In this document: positions 10,222-19,396 of the stretch, one piece after another
How positions within the stretch are numbered: the first letter of the stretch is position 1
Layout: every line of letters begins with the position of its first letter
Assembly: GCF_030412785.1 (NCBI RefSeq)
Contig: NZ_CP125295.1
Span: 5,580,001-5,644,000 of the forward strand
Length of the DNA: 64,000 nucleotides
Reading direction: 5' to 3'
Source: Paraburkholderia sabiae
Lineage (GTDB): Bacteria > Pseudomonadota > Gammaproteobacteria > Burkholderiales > Burkholderiaceae
The notes under the pieces: model-generated
What the model saw: the letters and a program-made list of their open reading frames with translations, nothing else
Database searches by the model: none
Told to the model about the DNA's origin: nothing
Made by a program: the position numbers and the translations under genes

Positions 10222-11223
10222 ATGACACAGACCATTCAGCACGGCGGCAATCTGCACGAAGCGGCGCAACGCTACGGCATTCCGTACGACGCGTGGCTCG
10301 ATCTGTCGACGGGCATCAATCCGCATGGCTATCCCGTGCCGCCCGTTCCCGCCGATGCCTGGCGTCGTCTGCCCGACAGCGGCGACGGTTTCGCGGAACG
10401 CGCGGCGCGCTATTACGGCGCGCCGGATGCATCGCATGTGTTGCCCGTCGCGGGGAGCCAGGCGGCGATACGGGCGCTGCCGATGTTGCTCGAACGCGGC
10501 ACGGTAGGCATTGCGCGGTTGACGTATGGCGAATATGCGCCTGCGTTCGCGCGTGCCGGGCATCGTGTGATGACGCTCGATGTCACGCGCGCTGCGCTGC
10601 CCGATAACCTCAAGCATGTTGTCGTCGTCAATCCGAACAACCCGACGGCCGAGCATCTAAACGCGTCGACGCTGCTGCAATGGCACGCTGCATTGAATGA
10701 ACGCGGCGGCACGCTGATCGTCGACGAAGCGTTCGCCGATGCGCTGCCGTCTCAATCGATCGCTGCGCACACGCATCGCGAAGGGGTCGTCGTGCTGCGT
10801 TCTCCGGGCAAGTTTTTCGGACTCGCGGGCGTGCGTGCGGGCTTCGTGCTGGCGTGTCCGCGGCTGCTCGAAGCGCTCGATGAAACGCTCGGCGCGTGGA
10901 CCGTCAGCGGTCCTGCGCGTCATGCCGTCAGCGCAGCCTTCGCCGATACAGCCTGGCAAGAGAACATGCGCGCGCAACTCGAACACGAAAGCTCGCGTCT
11001 CGTCGCGCTGTTGAACGCGCATCGCTTCACCGTTCATTCGACGCCGCTGTTCGCATGGATCGCCGACACGCGCGCCGCTCAACTGCATCACGCGCTCGCG
11101 GCACAAGGCGTATGGACACGCTTCTTCGCCGCCCCCGCGAGCGTGCGTTTCGGTCTGCCTGCAACGGAAAGCGAATGGACGCGCCTCGAAGCCGCGCTGC
11201 ATCACGCAATGACAACGCTCTAA
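10222..11223 (+). CDS. cobD: L-threonine-O-3-phosphate decarboxylase (CobD; CobC in Pseudomonas naming)
   Basis: A class I/II PLP-dependent aminotransferase-fold enzyme of 333 residues that decarboxylates threonine phosphate to (R)-1-amino-2-propanol phosphate for CbiB. The opening HGGNLHEAAQRYGIP and DLSTGINPHGYP is the family hallmark. NPNNPT is at residues 137-142, the DEAFAD loop follows, and the PLP lysine is Lys197 in RSPGKFFGLAGVR. It begins 3 bases after cbiB and lies 5 bases before btuF. Confidence 0.95.
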   Translation: MTQTIQHGGNLHEAAQRYGIPYDAWLDLSTGINPHGYPVPPVPADAWRRLPDSGDGFAERAARYYGAPDASHVLPVAGSQAAIRALPMLLERGTVGIARLTYGEYAPAFARAGHRVMTLDVTRAALPDNLKHVVVVNPNNPTAEHLNASTLLQWHAALNERGGTLIVDEAFADALPSQSIAAHTHREGVVVLRSPGKFFGLAGVRAGFVLACPRLLEALDETLGAWTVSGPARHAVSAAFADTAWQENMRAQLEHESSRLVALLNAHRFTVHSTPLFAWIADTRAAQLHHALAAQGVWTRFFAAPASVRFGLPATESEWTRLEAALHHAMTTL

Positions 11224-11228
11224 AAACG

Positions 11229-12140
11229 ATGCGACTCCGCCGATCATTTCGCGCACTGGCCACGTCATGCGCACTCGCGTTCACGTCGCACGCTCACGCG
11301 GCAATCACCGTCACCGACGACACCGGCGCGCAAGTCACGCTCGCGCAACCCGCGCAACGCGTGATCAGCCTCGCGCCGCACGTGACGGAAATGATCTACG
11401 CGGCGGGCGGCGGCGCGAAGCTCGTCGGCGCGGTGACGTACAGCGACTATCCGCCCGAAGCAAAACAGCTGCCGCGCGTCGGCGATAACAAGGCGCTCGA
11501 TCTCGAACGCATCGTCGCGTTGAAGCCCGATCTGATCGTCGTGTGGCGGCATGGCAATGCGCAGCGGCAGACCGATCGCCTGCGCGAACTGCACATACCG
11601 TTGTACTTCAGCGAGCCGCATCGTCTCGACGATATCGCTGTGTCGCTGACGAAGCTCGGCACATTGCTCGGCACGTCGACTTCCGCCGATGCAGCGGCGC
11701 GCAGTTATCGCCAGCAGATTGCCGCGCTGCGCGAACGATACGCGAAGCAACCCGTGGTCAGCGTGTTCTATCAGGTATGGGACGAGCCGCTGATGACGCT
11801 CAACGGCGAGCACATGATCAGCGACGTGATCGCGCTGTGCGGCGGACGCAATGTGTTTGCGAAGCTCGAACCGCTGGTGCCGACGATATCGACGGAAGCG
11901 GTGCTGGCGGCGAACCCCGACGCCATCGTGACTGCCGCGCCCGGCGCCACGCAACCGGACCGACCGCTGCCATCGCTCGATAAATGGAAGGCGTGGCCCG
12001 GCATGACAGCCGTGGCGCACAACAACCTGTTCGCGATCGACGGCGATCTGATCAATCGTCCTGCGCCGCGTATCGCGCAAGGCGCGGCGCAACTGTGCGA
12101 AGACCTCGATATCGCGCGCTCACATCGCGCGGGCCATTGA
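11229..12140 (+). CDS. btuF: Periplasmic cobalamin-binding protein BtuF
   Basis: A 303-residue periplasmic binding protein of the helical-backbone (BtuF/FhuD) class. It has a signal peptide of about 24 residues ending SHAHA, then ITVTDDTGAQVTLAQPAQRV and VISLAPHVTEMIYAAGGG, typical of the family. DLERIVALKPDLIVVW closes the first lobe. It would hand cobalamin to the BtuC permease and BtuD ATPase encoded on the opposite strand at 14656-16511. It is last in the cobU series and converges on cobC with a 15-base gap. Confidence 0.9.
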   Translation: MRLRRSFRALATSCALAFTSHAHAAITVTDDTGAQVTLAQPAQRVISLAPHVTEMIYAAGGGAKLVGAVTYSDYPPEAKQLPRVGDNKALDLERIVALKPDLIVVWRHGNAQRQTDRLRELHIPLYFSEPHRLDDIAVSLTKLGTLLGTSTSADAAARSYRQQIAALRERYAKQPVVSVFYQVWDEPLMTLNGEHMISDVIALCGGRNVFAKLEPLVPTISTEAVLAANPDAIVTAAPGATQPDRPLPSLDKWKAWPGMTAVAHNNLFAIDGDLINRPAPRIAQGAAQLCEDLDIARSHRAGH

Positions 12141-12155
12141 ACGTCCACCAGGACA

Positions 12156-12746
12156 TCAAGCGTTCCAGCGCACGATCGACCATTCCTGGCTCGTGTCGTC
12201 GCGTCGCAACCAGACGCAACCCGCCATATCGACCGACCATTTCAGACAGCGCTCGACAGGCAGGCCGAGCACCGTCGCAGCGATCACGCGTATCACGCCC
12301 GCATGCGTGACGACATACGCGGGTGTGAGTTCGCGCGTCTGCTGGAATACGTCGAACCACGCGCGCACGCGGGCCACGAACTGCTCGACGCTTTCGCCGC
12401 CATGCGCACGTGCGCCCTCGAAATCTTCGGCCCATGCATCGATCAACGCGCGATCGATACCGTCCCAGCGTTGCAGTTCCCACGTGCCGAAGTCCATTTC
12501 CTTCAGGCTGTCGTCGGTGCTATAGGCGCAACCGAAGTTCGCCGCCAGTGCGCCCGCAACGCTGGCGCAGCGTGTGAGCGGACTCGACAGCAGCACGCGC
12601 GGCGCGGGCACCTGCAACGTGGCGAGACGCACGGCAAGCGCAGCCGCCGAGGTTTCGGGCGCATCGGCGAGCGCCACGTCGCTTTGCCCGTAGCACACGC
12701 CTTCATCGACGGACACAGCCGGATGACGGATCAGAACGATATCCAT
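12156..12746 (-). CDS. cobC: Alpha-ribazole phosphatase-like histidine phosphatase
   Basis: A 196-residue member of the histidine phosphatase superfamily. The catalytic motif is LIRHP at residues 5-9 (His8); the later GVCYGQSDVAL, SSPLTRC and EMDFGTWE segments match CobC proteins, which dephosphorylate alpha-ribazole phosphate. It is the last gene of the btuB operon and overlaps cobS by 16 bases. The context makes the cobalamin role much more likely than a general phosphatase. Confidence 0.88.
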   Translation of the reverse strand: MDIVLIRHPAVSVDEGVCYGQSDVALADAPETSAAALAVRLATLQVPAPRVLLSSPLTRCASVAGALAANFGCAYSTDDSLKEMDFGTWELQRWDGIDRALIDAWAEDFEGARAHGGESVEQFVARVRAWFDVFQQTRELTPAYVVTHAGVIRVIAATVLGLPVERCLKWSVDMAGCVWLRRDDTSQEWSIVRWNA

Positions 12747-13480
12747 GCGAGCCCCACCAGATAGATGGCCAGTTCGAAAATCTGCTGTGCAAAACCGAGA
12801 CAGTCACCCGTATATCCGCCGATGCGTCTGACGAAATAGCGGCCCAGCATGTAGCGCAACGCGATCAGCACGACCAGCGTGATGCAAGCAGCGCGCCACT
12901 GTGGCCAGAAGAGCCACGGCATACCCAGAACGATAGCGCAGCCGAACGCATTGCGTGACATGCGCTGCGCGACGGGCTTCGCCTTGCCTTCGGCGCGCAC
13001 GTAATCGAGCGTGACGAGGTAACTGATCGCGCAGGTGCGGCTCGCCGCGTGCGCGGCGATCATCAGCCATGCGGCGCGCATCGGCGGCAACGCGGCGAGC
13101 GTCTGCCACTTCAGCGCGAGTGCGATCATCAGCGCAATCGCGCCGAATGCGCCGATGCGCGAGTCATGCATGATGCGCAGCGTGTCCTCGCGCGTATAGG
13201 CGCCGCCGAACGCATCGACGCAATCGGCGAGACCGTCTTCGTGGAATGCGCCTGTGATGAGCAGCGTCGTCGCCATCGACAGCAGCACGGCAACGCCCGC
13301 CGGAAAGATGCGCAACGCGGCCATATATACGATCGCGCCCGCCGCGCCGACCAATGCGCCGACCAATGGGAAGTAACGCGCCGCCGCATTCAGATAATGC
13401 GGCTCGTAGCCGACCCAGCGCGGCACGGGCACACGCGTGAAGTAGCCGAGCGCCGTGAAGAAATAACGCAGTTCATTCAT
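12731..13480 (-). CDS. cobS: Adenosylcobinamide-GDP ribazoletransferase
   Basis: Cobalamin synthase: joins adenosylcobinamide-GDP and alpha-ribazole at the inner membrane. It has 249 residues with about five to six hydrophobic helices. The conserved acidic motif FHEDGLADCVDAFGGAYTRE lies near residues 78-97, and the family opening YFTRVPVPRW is present. It overlaps cobC downstream and follows cobT by 86 bases. Substrates come from CobU and CobT encoded nearby. Confidence 0.95.
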   Translation of the reverse strand: MNELRYFFTALGYFTRVPVPRWVGYEPHYLNAAARYFPLVGALVGAAGAIVYMAALRIFPAGVAVLLSMATTLLITGAFHEDGLADCVDAFGGAYTREDTLRIMHDSRIGAFGAIALMIALALKWQTLAALPPMRAAWLMIAAHAASRTCAISYLVTLDYVRAEGKAKPVAQRMSRNAFGCAIVLGMPWLFWPQWRAACITLVVLIALRYMLGRYFVRRIGGYTGDCLGFAQQIFELAIYLVGLAWISF

Positions 13481-13566
13481 CGCTGTTCATTCACCGCATC
13501 TTGTCTGCGCTGTTCTACCACGGTCAAACGCCTGTTTTGATGCATGCCGGAAGCATCATCGAAGGA

Positions 13567-14649
13567 TCATGCATCGCGTTGCGCGACGCCCGCCGACTCG
13601 AAGCTCGCCATCTCGTTGACGAACGCGACGGCCGCGCGCAGCAGCGGCATAGCAAGCGCCGCGCCCGTACCTTCGCCGAGCCGCAGATCGAGCGCGAGCA
13701 GCGGCACTGCGCCGAAGTGATCGAGCATGCGCCGGTGCCCCGTCTCGTTCGATGCATGCGCGAACACGCAGTAGTCGCGCACGGCGGGCGCGAACGCATC
13801 GGCAACCAGCAGCGCGGACGTCGCGATGAATCCGTCGACGACGATCGTCATGCGCGCTTCCGCCGCCGCGAGATACGCGCCCGTCATCATCGCGATTTCG
13901 AAGCCGCCGAAGGTTGCAAGTACATCGAGCGGATCGTTCGATACGGGATGATGCGCGAGCGCAGCAGCCAGCACGTTGCGCTTCTTCACGAGGCCCGCGT
14001 TGTCGAGACCCGTGCCGCGTCCGACGCAATCGTCAATGGGCACGCCGCACAGACGGCTCATCAGGCACGCAGCCGACGACGTGTTCGCAATGCCCATCTC
14101 GCCGAAGCCGATCACGTTGGTGCCGAGCGCCGCGTGATGTCGCACGCGCTCAGCGCCCGCGCGCATCGCGGCGAGCGCTTCGTCGCGCGTCATCGCGGGC
14201 TCTTGCGCGAAGTTGCGCGTGCCCTTGCCGAGCGGAATATCGACGAGCCTTTCATGCGATTCGAACGCGTGCGCGACGCCCGCATTCACCACTTCGAGTT
14301 CGAGGCCCGCGACGCGGCTGAACGCATTGATCGCCGCGCCGCCCGCAAGAAAGTTGAGCACCATCTGCGCCGTCACCGCTTGCGGATAAGGACTCACGCC
14401 CGCGTTCGCGATGCCGTGATCGGCGGCGAAGACGATCATCGCGGGACGCGTGATGGACGGCTGCGTCGTGCGCTGGATCATGCCCATCTGACGCGCGAGC
14501 GTTTCGAGCTGGCCGAGGCTGCCGGGCGGTTTCGTCTTCAGATCGATGATACGTTGCAGGTCGGCGCGCATCGACTGTTCGAGCGGTTCGACGTGAGGCA
14601 GTGAATGCGAAGTGATCATATTTGTATTGGCGTGATGGATTCGGTTCAT
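13567..14649 (-). CDS. cobT: Nicotinate-nucleotide-dimethylbenzimidazole phosphoribosyltransferase
   Basis: Makes alpha-ribazole phosphate, the lower-ligand precursor of cobalamin. It has 360 residues. Hallmarks are KTKPPGSLGQLETLARQMG near the N-terminus, FAADHGIANAGVSPYPQAVT, GEMGIANTSSAA containing the catalytic Glu, and GCGRGTG-like VGRGTGLDNAG. The start is 6 bases after btuD; ATG codons at 14649 and 14619 are both possible and neither has a strong ribosome site. It belongs to the riboswitch-led operon. Confidence 0.96.
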   Translation of the reverse strand: MNRIHHANTNMITSHSLPHVEPLEQSMRADLQRIIDLKTKPPGSLGQLETLARQMGMIQRTTQPSITRPAMIVFAADHGIANAGVSPYPQAVTAQMVLNFLAGGAAINAFSRVAGLELEVVNAGVAHAFESHERLVDIPLGKGTRNFAQEPAMTRDEALAAMRAGAERVRHHAALGTNVIGFGEMGIANTSSAACLMSRLCGVPIDDCVGRGTGLDNAGLVKKRNVLAAALAHHPVSNDPLDVLATFGGFEIAMMTGAYLAAAEARMTIVVDGFIATSALLVADAFAPAVRDYCVFAHASNETGHRRMLDHFGAVPLLALDLRLGEGTGAALAMPLLRAAVAFVNEMASFESAGVAQRDA

Positions 14650-14655
14650 GCGAGT

Positions 14656-15465
14656 TCAGGTGCGAGTGGGCACGCGCAACGCGGGAATCAGCGCTTCCTC
14701 GTCGCCGTCGCGGATCAGCACGAGCGGATAGCCGAATGCGCGGCTCGCGAGTTCCGGCGTCAGCACGTCGCGCGCGCGTCCCGCATGCGCAATGCCGTTG
14801 CCTTCGAGCAGCAGCGCATGCGTCGCGAAACGTCGCGCGAGATTCAGATCGTGACACGAGAACATCACTGTACGCCCGGCGTCGCGCGTCCAGCGAATCA
14901 ACGCTTCCAGGCAATCGATCTGGTGATGCAGATCCAGATGCGCGAGCGGCTCGTCGAGCAACAGCAGCGGTGCGTCCTGACACAGCGCCGCCGCGAGCGC
15001 GACACGCTGCCGTTCGCCGCCCGACAGCGACAGCACGTCGCGAGCCGCGAAGTCCGCGAGTCCAAGCGTGTCGAGCGCGGCATACGCAGCCGTGCGGTCT
15101 TCGTCACGCTCCCAACCCCAGCCGGCCAGATGCGGAAAGCGGTTCAGCAGCACGATATCGAGCACGCTCGCGCTGAATGCGTCGTGCGACGCTTGGGGCA
15201 TCAATGCGCGACGTTGCGCGAGGCGCGCGAGCGGCCATTCGCTCACGCGCTTGCCGTCGAGTTCGATATGTCCATGCGCAGGACGCAACAGACCCGCTAG
15301 CGTCGAAATGAGCGTCGTCTTGCCCGCGCCGTTCGGTCCTGCGATGCACCAGACTTCGCCCGGATAGAACGTGTGCGTGAAGTTGTCGAGCAACGTGCGC
15401 GAACCGGCGCGCAATGTGAGTTGGTTGGCATGCAGCGCGGCATCGGTGGAAGCGCGGGCGTTCAT
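14656..15465 (-). CDS. btuD: Cobalamin ABC transporter ATP-binding protein
   Basis: A 269-residue ABC ATPase of the FecE/BtuD type. Walker A GPNGAGKT is at residues 43-50, signature LSGGERQR at 147-154, Walker B LLLLDEP at 167-173, and the H-loop is in SCHDLNLA. GGAGG precedes the ATG at 15465, which overlaps the btuC stop. With BtuC and BtuF it should form the cobalamin importer; the assignment to cobalamin rather than an iron chelate rests on the surrounding genes and the riboswitch. Confidence 0.9.
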   Translation of the reverse strand: MNARASTDAALHANQLTLRAGSRTLLDNFTHTFYPGEVWCIAGPNGAGKTTLISTLAGLLRPAHGHIELDGKRVSEWPLARLAQRRALMPQASHDAFSASVLDIVLLNRFPHLAGWGWERDEDRTAAYAALDTLGLADFAARDVLSLSGGERQRVALAAALCQDAPLLLLDEPLAHLDLHHQIDCLEALIRWTRDAGRTVMFSCHDLNLARRFATHALLLEGNGIAHAGRARDVLTPELASRAFGYPLVLIRDGDEEALIPALRVPTRT

Positions 15466-16511
15466 GCGTGCCTCCTTCGCAGCAGCATCCACAGAAACAC
15501 GGGCACGCCGATCAGCGCCGTGATCACGCCGACAGGCAACTGCGCGGGCGCGATCACAGTCCGCGCGATCAGATCGGCGCCCATCACGGCGACGCCGCCG
15601 CCGAGCGCCGACGCGGGCAGCAGCATCCGCTGATCGTTGCCGAACGCGAGTCGCAACATGTGCGGCACCACGAGTCCGACGAAGCCGATCGTGCCGCCCG
15701 TCGTCACGGCAGCAGCCGCTGCGAGCGACGCGACGAGATAGACGCGCAGACGCATGCGCGTCACGTGCACGCCGAGCGCCTGCGCCGCGGCATCGCCACG
15801 CAGCAGCACGTTGAGTTGCGGCGCGATGGGCACGATCCCGATCAACGCCACGCACAACGCGCCGAGCGCGAGCCACGGCATGCCGCCGCCGTTCAGATCG
15901 CCCGTCAGCCAGAACAGCATGCCGCGCAAGCGGCTCTCGGGCGCGACGGTCAGCAGCAACGTGATGATGGCGCCCCAACCCGCCGCGATCACGGCGCCTG
16001 TCAGCAGCAGACGCGGCGATGCATCCTGCGGCTCGCCGCGCCACAACGCACCGCGCGCGAGACCGAGCACCAGCAGGATCGACACGAACGCGCCGGCGAA
16101 CGCCGAAGCATCGACGATCCACCACGCGCAGCCCGCGATCATCGCGACGAGCGCGAAGCTCGCCGCGCCGCCCGATACGCCGAGCACATACGGCTCGGCC
16201 AGCGGATTGCGCAGCAACACCTGCAACAGCGCGCCCGCGAGTGCGAGCAGCGCGCCGCATCCGAAGCCCGCGAGCGCGCGCGGCAGACGCAGCGTGCGGA
16301 CGATCTGCACGGCGAGATCGGACGATGCCTCGTGCGACGGGAGCAGCGCATCGAGCACATGGAGCGGCGCGACACTCACGCTGCCCAACGCCAGAGACGC
16401 GATGAACACGACGAGCGCGGCCAGCGCGAGCGCAGCCCAGATCGCGAACGCGCGCTTCGGGCTCATGCCGCGCGCGAGCCGCATTGGCTGACGTTGCACG
16501 ACGCCGTTCAT
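15462..16511 (-). CDS. btuC: Cobalamin ABC transporter permease (FecCD family)
   Basis: A 349-residue permease with about ten hydrophobic helices. The motifs LALAGALLQVLLRNPLAEPY (the FecCD loop) and GTIGFVGLVVPHMLRL are diagnostic of the BtuC/FecCD family, which moves cobalamin or iron chelates across the inner membrane. It lies 6 bases after btuB and overlaps btuD by 4 bases, so the three import genes are translationally linked. Confidence 0.92.
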   Translation of the reverse strand: MNGVVQRQPMRLARGMSPKRAFAIWAALALAALVVFIASLALGSVSVAPLHVLDALLPSHEASSDLAVQIVRTLRLPRALAGFGCGALLALAGALLQVLLRNPLAEPYVLGVSGGAASFALVAMIAGCAWWIVDASAFAGAFVSILLVLGLARGALWRGEPQDASPRLLLTGAVIAAGWGAIITLLLTVAPESRLRGMLFWLTGDLNGGGMPWLALGALCVALIGIVPIAPQLNVLLRGDAAAQALGVHVTRMRLRVYLVASLAAAAAVTTGGTIGFVGLVVPHMLRLAFGNDQRMLLPASALGGGVAVMGADLIARTVIAPAQLPVGVITALIGVPVFLWMLLRRRHA

Positions 16512-16517
16512 CGGCCG

Positions 16518-18473
16518 TTATTGCTGCTGCCAGCCGAGCGTGAGGTACGCACCGCGTCGCGGCGTGTTGTACGTGTAGGCGAGTTCATGGTCCTTGTCGA
16601 AGAGATTCTGGATTTGCGCGGCCACGTACCACGCCTTCGTGATGTTGTAGCGCGCGGACAGATTCACGATGCCATAACCGCCGAGCGCCGTGCCGCTGTC
16701 GTCGCGCTCGCCGCTCACGAGCCACTCGCCGCCCACGCGCCAGCCGCCGATATTGCGGTTCGCCGCGAACGACGCAAAATGACGCGCGCGACGGTTCAGA
16801 TCGGTATGCGTGTCTTCATCGACGGGATTCTGGAACGTCACGGCCGCGCGCACGTCCGTCCTGCCGACATGACCTTGCCACGATCCCTCGATGCCCTGCA
16901 CTTTCGCATGCCCGACGTTCTCCGCGACATAGATGCCCGGCGTGGTCTGCACATAGTCGATCAGGTTCGTATAGCGCGTCTGGAACGCGGTGAGCTTCAG
17001 CAGACCGAGCGCATCCGATGCGTACTGCAACGCGGCTTCGATCGAATGGCTGTGCTCCGGCTGGATCAGCGGATTGCCGCTATACGGGTAGTACAGATCG
17101 TTGAAGCTCGGTGCGCGAAACGCATCGGACCAGCTTGCTGTCACCTTCCAGTGCTCGGTCAGATCGTAGCCATAGCCCAGATAGTAACTGTTGGCTCCGC
17201 CGAAATCCGAGTACTGGTCGCGCCGCAGATTCGCCTGAATCTGGTTGTTGCCGAAGCGCCCCGTGTAGCCCGCGAACACCGAATTCACGTGACGGTCGGG
17301 CGCGCTGTACTGGTTCGAATCGAGCGTCTGGTCGAGATGCTCGTAGCCGAGTTGCAGCTTCTGGTCCTTCGCGAATGTGAAATCGTTCTGCCACGTGTAC
17401 TGCCGGTTGTCCGAATCGTAGCGGTACAGATAGTCGCCATTGAGCGACGTGTTGCTGCGATCGTTGCCCGTCGCGACGACGAAGCGCGTGGTCCACCAGT
17501 CGGTCACCTTGCCGTTCGCGAACGCCGACGCGGTTTGAACCTTGCTGTGCAGGTTGTTGAGATCGGTGGGCAGGCCGAACGGATTGTCGAAGCTGTCGTT
17601 GCCGTTCGACTGGAAATAGCGCAGGCCGATGTCCCATCGGTCGTTGAGCTTGTGACGCAGCGACGCGCTCACGCTCTCGTTGAAGTAGCCGTTCGCGTTC
17701 GGATTGACGGGCGCGAGCGCGGGATCGATCGACGAGAAACCATCCGTCTTCGCGCGCGCGACCTCGAAGCTGAAGGTCGTGCGGCCGTCCTTGTCGAGCG
17801 CGCCATCGACGCCCGCCGCCTGTCGCTGCGTGTGATAGCTGCCGTATTCGACGTCGAAATGAAAACGCGGCGGATGATTGCCACCGTCCTTCGTGAACAC
17901 CTGCACCACGCCGCCAATGGCACCCGACCCGTATAACGCCGACACATTGCCGTTCACCACTTCGACGTGATCGATCTGATCGAGCGGAATCTGTTCGAGC
18001 TGCGCATTGCCCTGACTCACTGAATCGACACGCACGCCGTCGATCAGCACCAGCGATTGCGTCGACGACGCGCCTCGCAGAAAGAGACTCGACGTCGAAC
18101 CCGGGCCACCGTTGCGAACAATCTGTGCGCCCGGTGCGAACTGCAGCAGACCGGGCAGGTCGCGTGCTGTCGTGTCGGCGATGTCCTGCGCATCGAACAG
18201 CGTGGTCTGCGGGATCGCGTCCGCGAGACGCTGCGCGCTGCGGTCCGCCGTCACGACGATGGGCGACAGCGTCGCTTCCTTCTGCGGACGATTCGCAGCG
18301 CTGTCGGATGGATCCGTGGATGTGGCGGATGGGTTCGTGGTGTCGTCCGTCTGTGCATGCGCCGCGAGCGGGACGCAGGCGAAGGCCATGACGGCAAGTG
18401 CAGCGAGCGGCGCATGCGGGCGCGAAAAAACCGGACGCGAAAACGCCGGATGGACAAACAGCGGGGTCAGCAT
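16518..18473 (-). CDS. btuB: TonB-dependent cobalamin receptor
   Basis: A 651-residue outer-membrane receptor. A signal peptide ends near AAHAQ (about residue 41). A TonB-box-like stretch SPIVVTADR is near residue 72, then the plug domain (DIADTTARDLPGLLQFAPGA, LVLIDGVRVD, VEVVNGNVSALYGSGAIGG) and a beta barrel. It carries cobalamin across the outer membrane using TonB energy. The C-terminus reads LTLGWQQQ rather than ending in the usual aromatic residue. It is the first gene behind the cobalamin riboswitch, so expression should fall when cobalamin is plentiful. Confidence 0.92.
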   Translation of the reverse strand: MLTPLFVHPAFSRPVFSRPHAPLAALAVMAFACVPLAAHAQTDDTTNPSATSTDPSDSAANRPQKEATLSPIVVTADRSAQRLADAIPQTTLFDAQDIADTTARDLPGLLQFAPGAQIVRNGGPGSTSSLFLRGASSTQSLVLIDGVRVDSVSQGNAQLEQIPLDQIDHVEVVNGNVSALYGSGAIGGVVQVFTKDGGNHPPRFHFDVEYGSYHTQRQAAGVDGALDKDGRTTFSFEVARAKTDGFSSIDPALAPVNPNANGYFNESVSASLRHKLNDRWDIGLRYFQSNGNDSFDNPFGLPTDLNNLHSKVQTASAFANGKVTDWWTTRFVVATGNDRSNTSLNGDYLYRYDSDNRQYTWQNDFTFAKDQKLQLGYEHLDQTLDSNQYSAPDRHVNSVFAGYTGRFGNNQIQANLRRDQYSDFGGANSYYLGYGYDLTEHWKVTASWSDAFRAPSFNDLYYPYSGNPLIQPEHSHSIEAALQYASDALGLLKLTAFQTRYTNLIDYVQTTPGIYVAENVGHAKVQGIEGSWQGHVGRTDVRAAVTFQNPVDEDTHTDLNRRARHFASFAANRNIGGWRVGGEWLVSGERDDSGTALGGYGIVNLSARYNITKAWYVAAQIQNLFDKDHELAYTYNTPRRGAYLTLGWQQQ

Positions 18474-18554
18474 CGAATGAGTCCTGTGGGCCTGTGCGCG
18501 GCCCGCTCCTCGTGGGCCGATGCCTGTTCAGGAAGCACCTTGCCTCCTGGCTCT

Positions 18555-18790
18555 GGCCGGTATCCGGGCTGACGACTGGCCGACCCGCCTTCCCACGCAT
18601 CGCGCGCAGTGGCGTTTCGCACGGCATCGGCCGATAGAGTCGGCTCGATGTGTGCATGGATCGGCTTGCAGGAACTGCAGTCGTTGTACCGTTGCGAGGA
18701 CAGCGCAGGTTGGCTCGTCCGGGCGGACTTCGCTCCCTGCTTCCCGTTTAACTGCGCGCGGTGCGATACCGTGCGCGGGCACCAAAGTGC
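18555..18790 (-). promoter_or_regulatory. Cobalamin (B12) riboswitch upstream of btuB
   Basis: Read on the minus strand, the leader shows the ordered elements of the cobalamin aptamer: TGGTGCC near 18783, AACGGGAAGCAGGG, CCTGCGCTG followed by CTCGCAACGGTA, then the B12 box GCCACTG near 18609 and GGGAAGG followed by AGCCCGGATACCGGCC at 18555-18570. It ends about 80 bases before btuB and should lower expression of btuB-btuC-btuD-cobT-cobS-cobC when adenosylcobalamin is bound. No gene is visible in the rest of the gap to 19033. Confidence 0.93.
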
Positions 18791-19033
18791 CGCCAGTGTA
18801 GAAGTGACGAACAGACGCGTCAAGAAACGAGGACCGACGTCCGCACTCCGGCGGGACGACTGTTAAAAAAGCCCCTTTTTAAAGGGTAAAAATGCGTGAT
18901 TCGTGGTCGCGCATCGGCGCAACACACTGGATAATGCCGCGCTAAAGCGCTACTGTTACGTCTCGAAACGAGACAAATGTCCGAGCGTGCGACATTCCGC
19001 GCTAGAATGCCATGTCTTTAGAGGACGCAGCAC

Positions 19034-19396
19034 ATGCTCACCGAACTCGAAACACTGTCACAGAACATCGGCCGGCTGATCGAGATCAGCCAGCGCTATA
19101 ACGAAGCCCGGATCGCACTCGAAGAACAGCTCGCCCAGGCGCGCGCCGAATGCGAAGCCACCCGCGTCGAACTCGAACAGACCCGCGAAGAACGCAATGC
19201 GTTGCAGGCGGAACGCGATGCGTTGTCCGCGAAAATCGACGACGCTCAGGTCCGCCTCAACGCGATCCTCGAGAAACTGCCGCGCGCTCGCGGTCAGGAA
19301 GCCGACAACCAGCTCGATCTCCTCGCGCCCGAACAGCAGGCGCAGGCCAATCACGACGCGAACAACGACGCGACCCGCCACGGAGAAAACGTATGA
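19034..19396 (+). CDS. ZapB-like coiled-coil protein
   Basis: A 120-residue protein that is nearly all heptad-rich helix (LETLSQNIGRLIEISQRYNE, then repeated ELEQTREERNALQAERDAL). The C-terminal 30 residues are polar and disordered-looking. It overlaps zapA by 4 bases (ATGA), the common arrangement for a division-associated coiled coil paired with ZapA. No enzymatic motif is seen. A TAGAAT at 19003-19008 could be its -10 element. The ZapB label rests on size, coiled coil and neighbour, not on close sequence identity. Confidence 0.75.
   Translation: MLTELETLSQNIGRLIEISQRYNEARIALEEQLAQARAECEATRVELEQTREERNALQAERDALSAKIDDAQVRLNAILEKLPRARGQEADNQLDLLAPEQQAQANHDANNDATRHGENV

Noticed and set aside
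15468..17936. A very long plus-strand open frame (over 800 codons) opposite btuB and btuC
   Set aside because: It is antisense to well-recognised genes, has arginine/histidine-rich shadow composition and no recognisable domain; high GC at third positions creates such frames.
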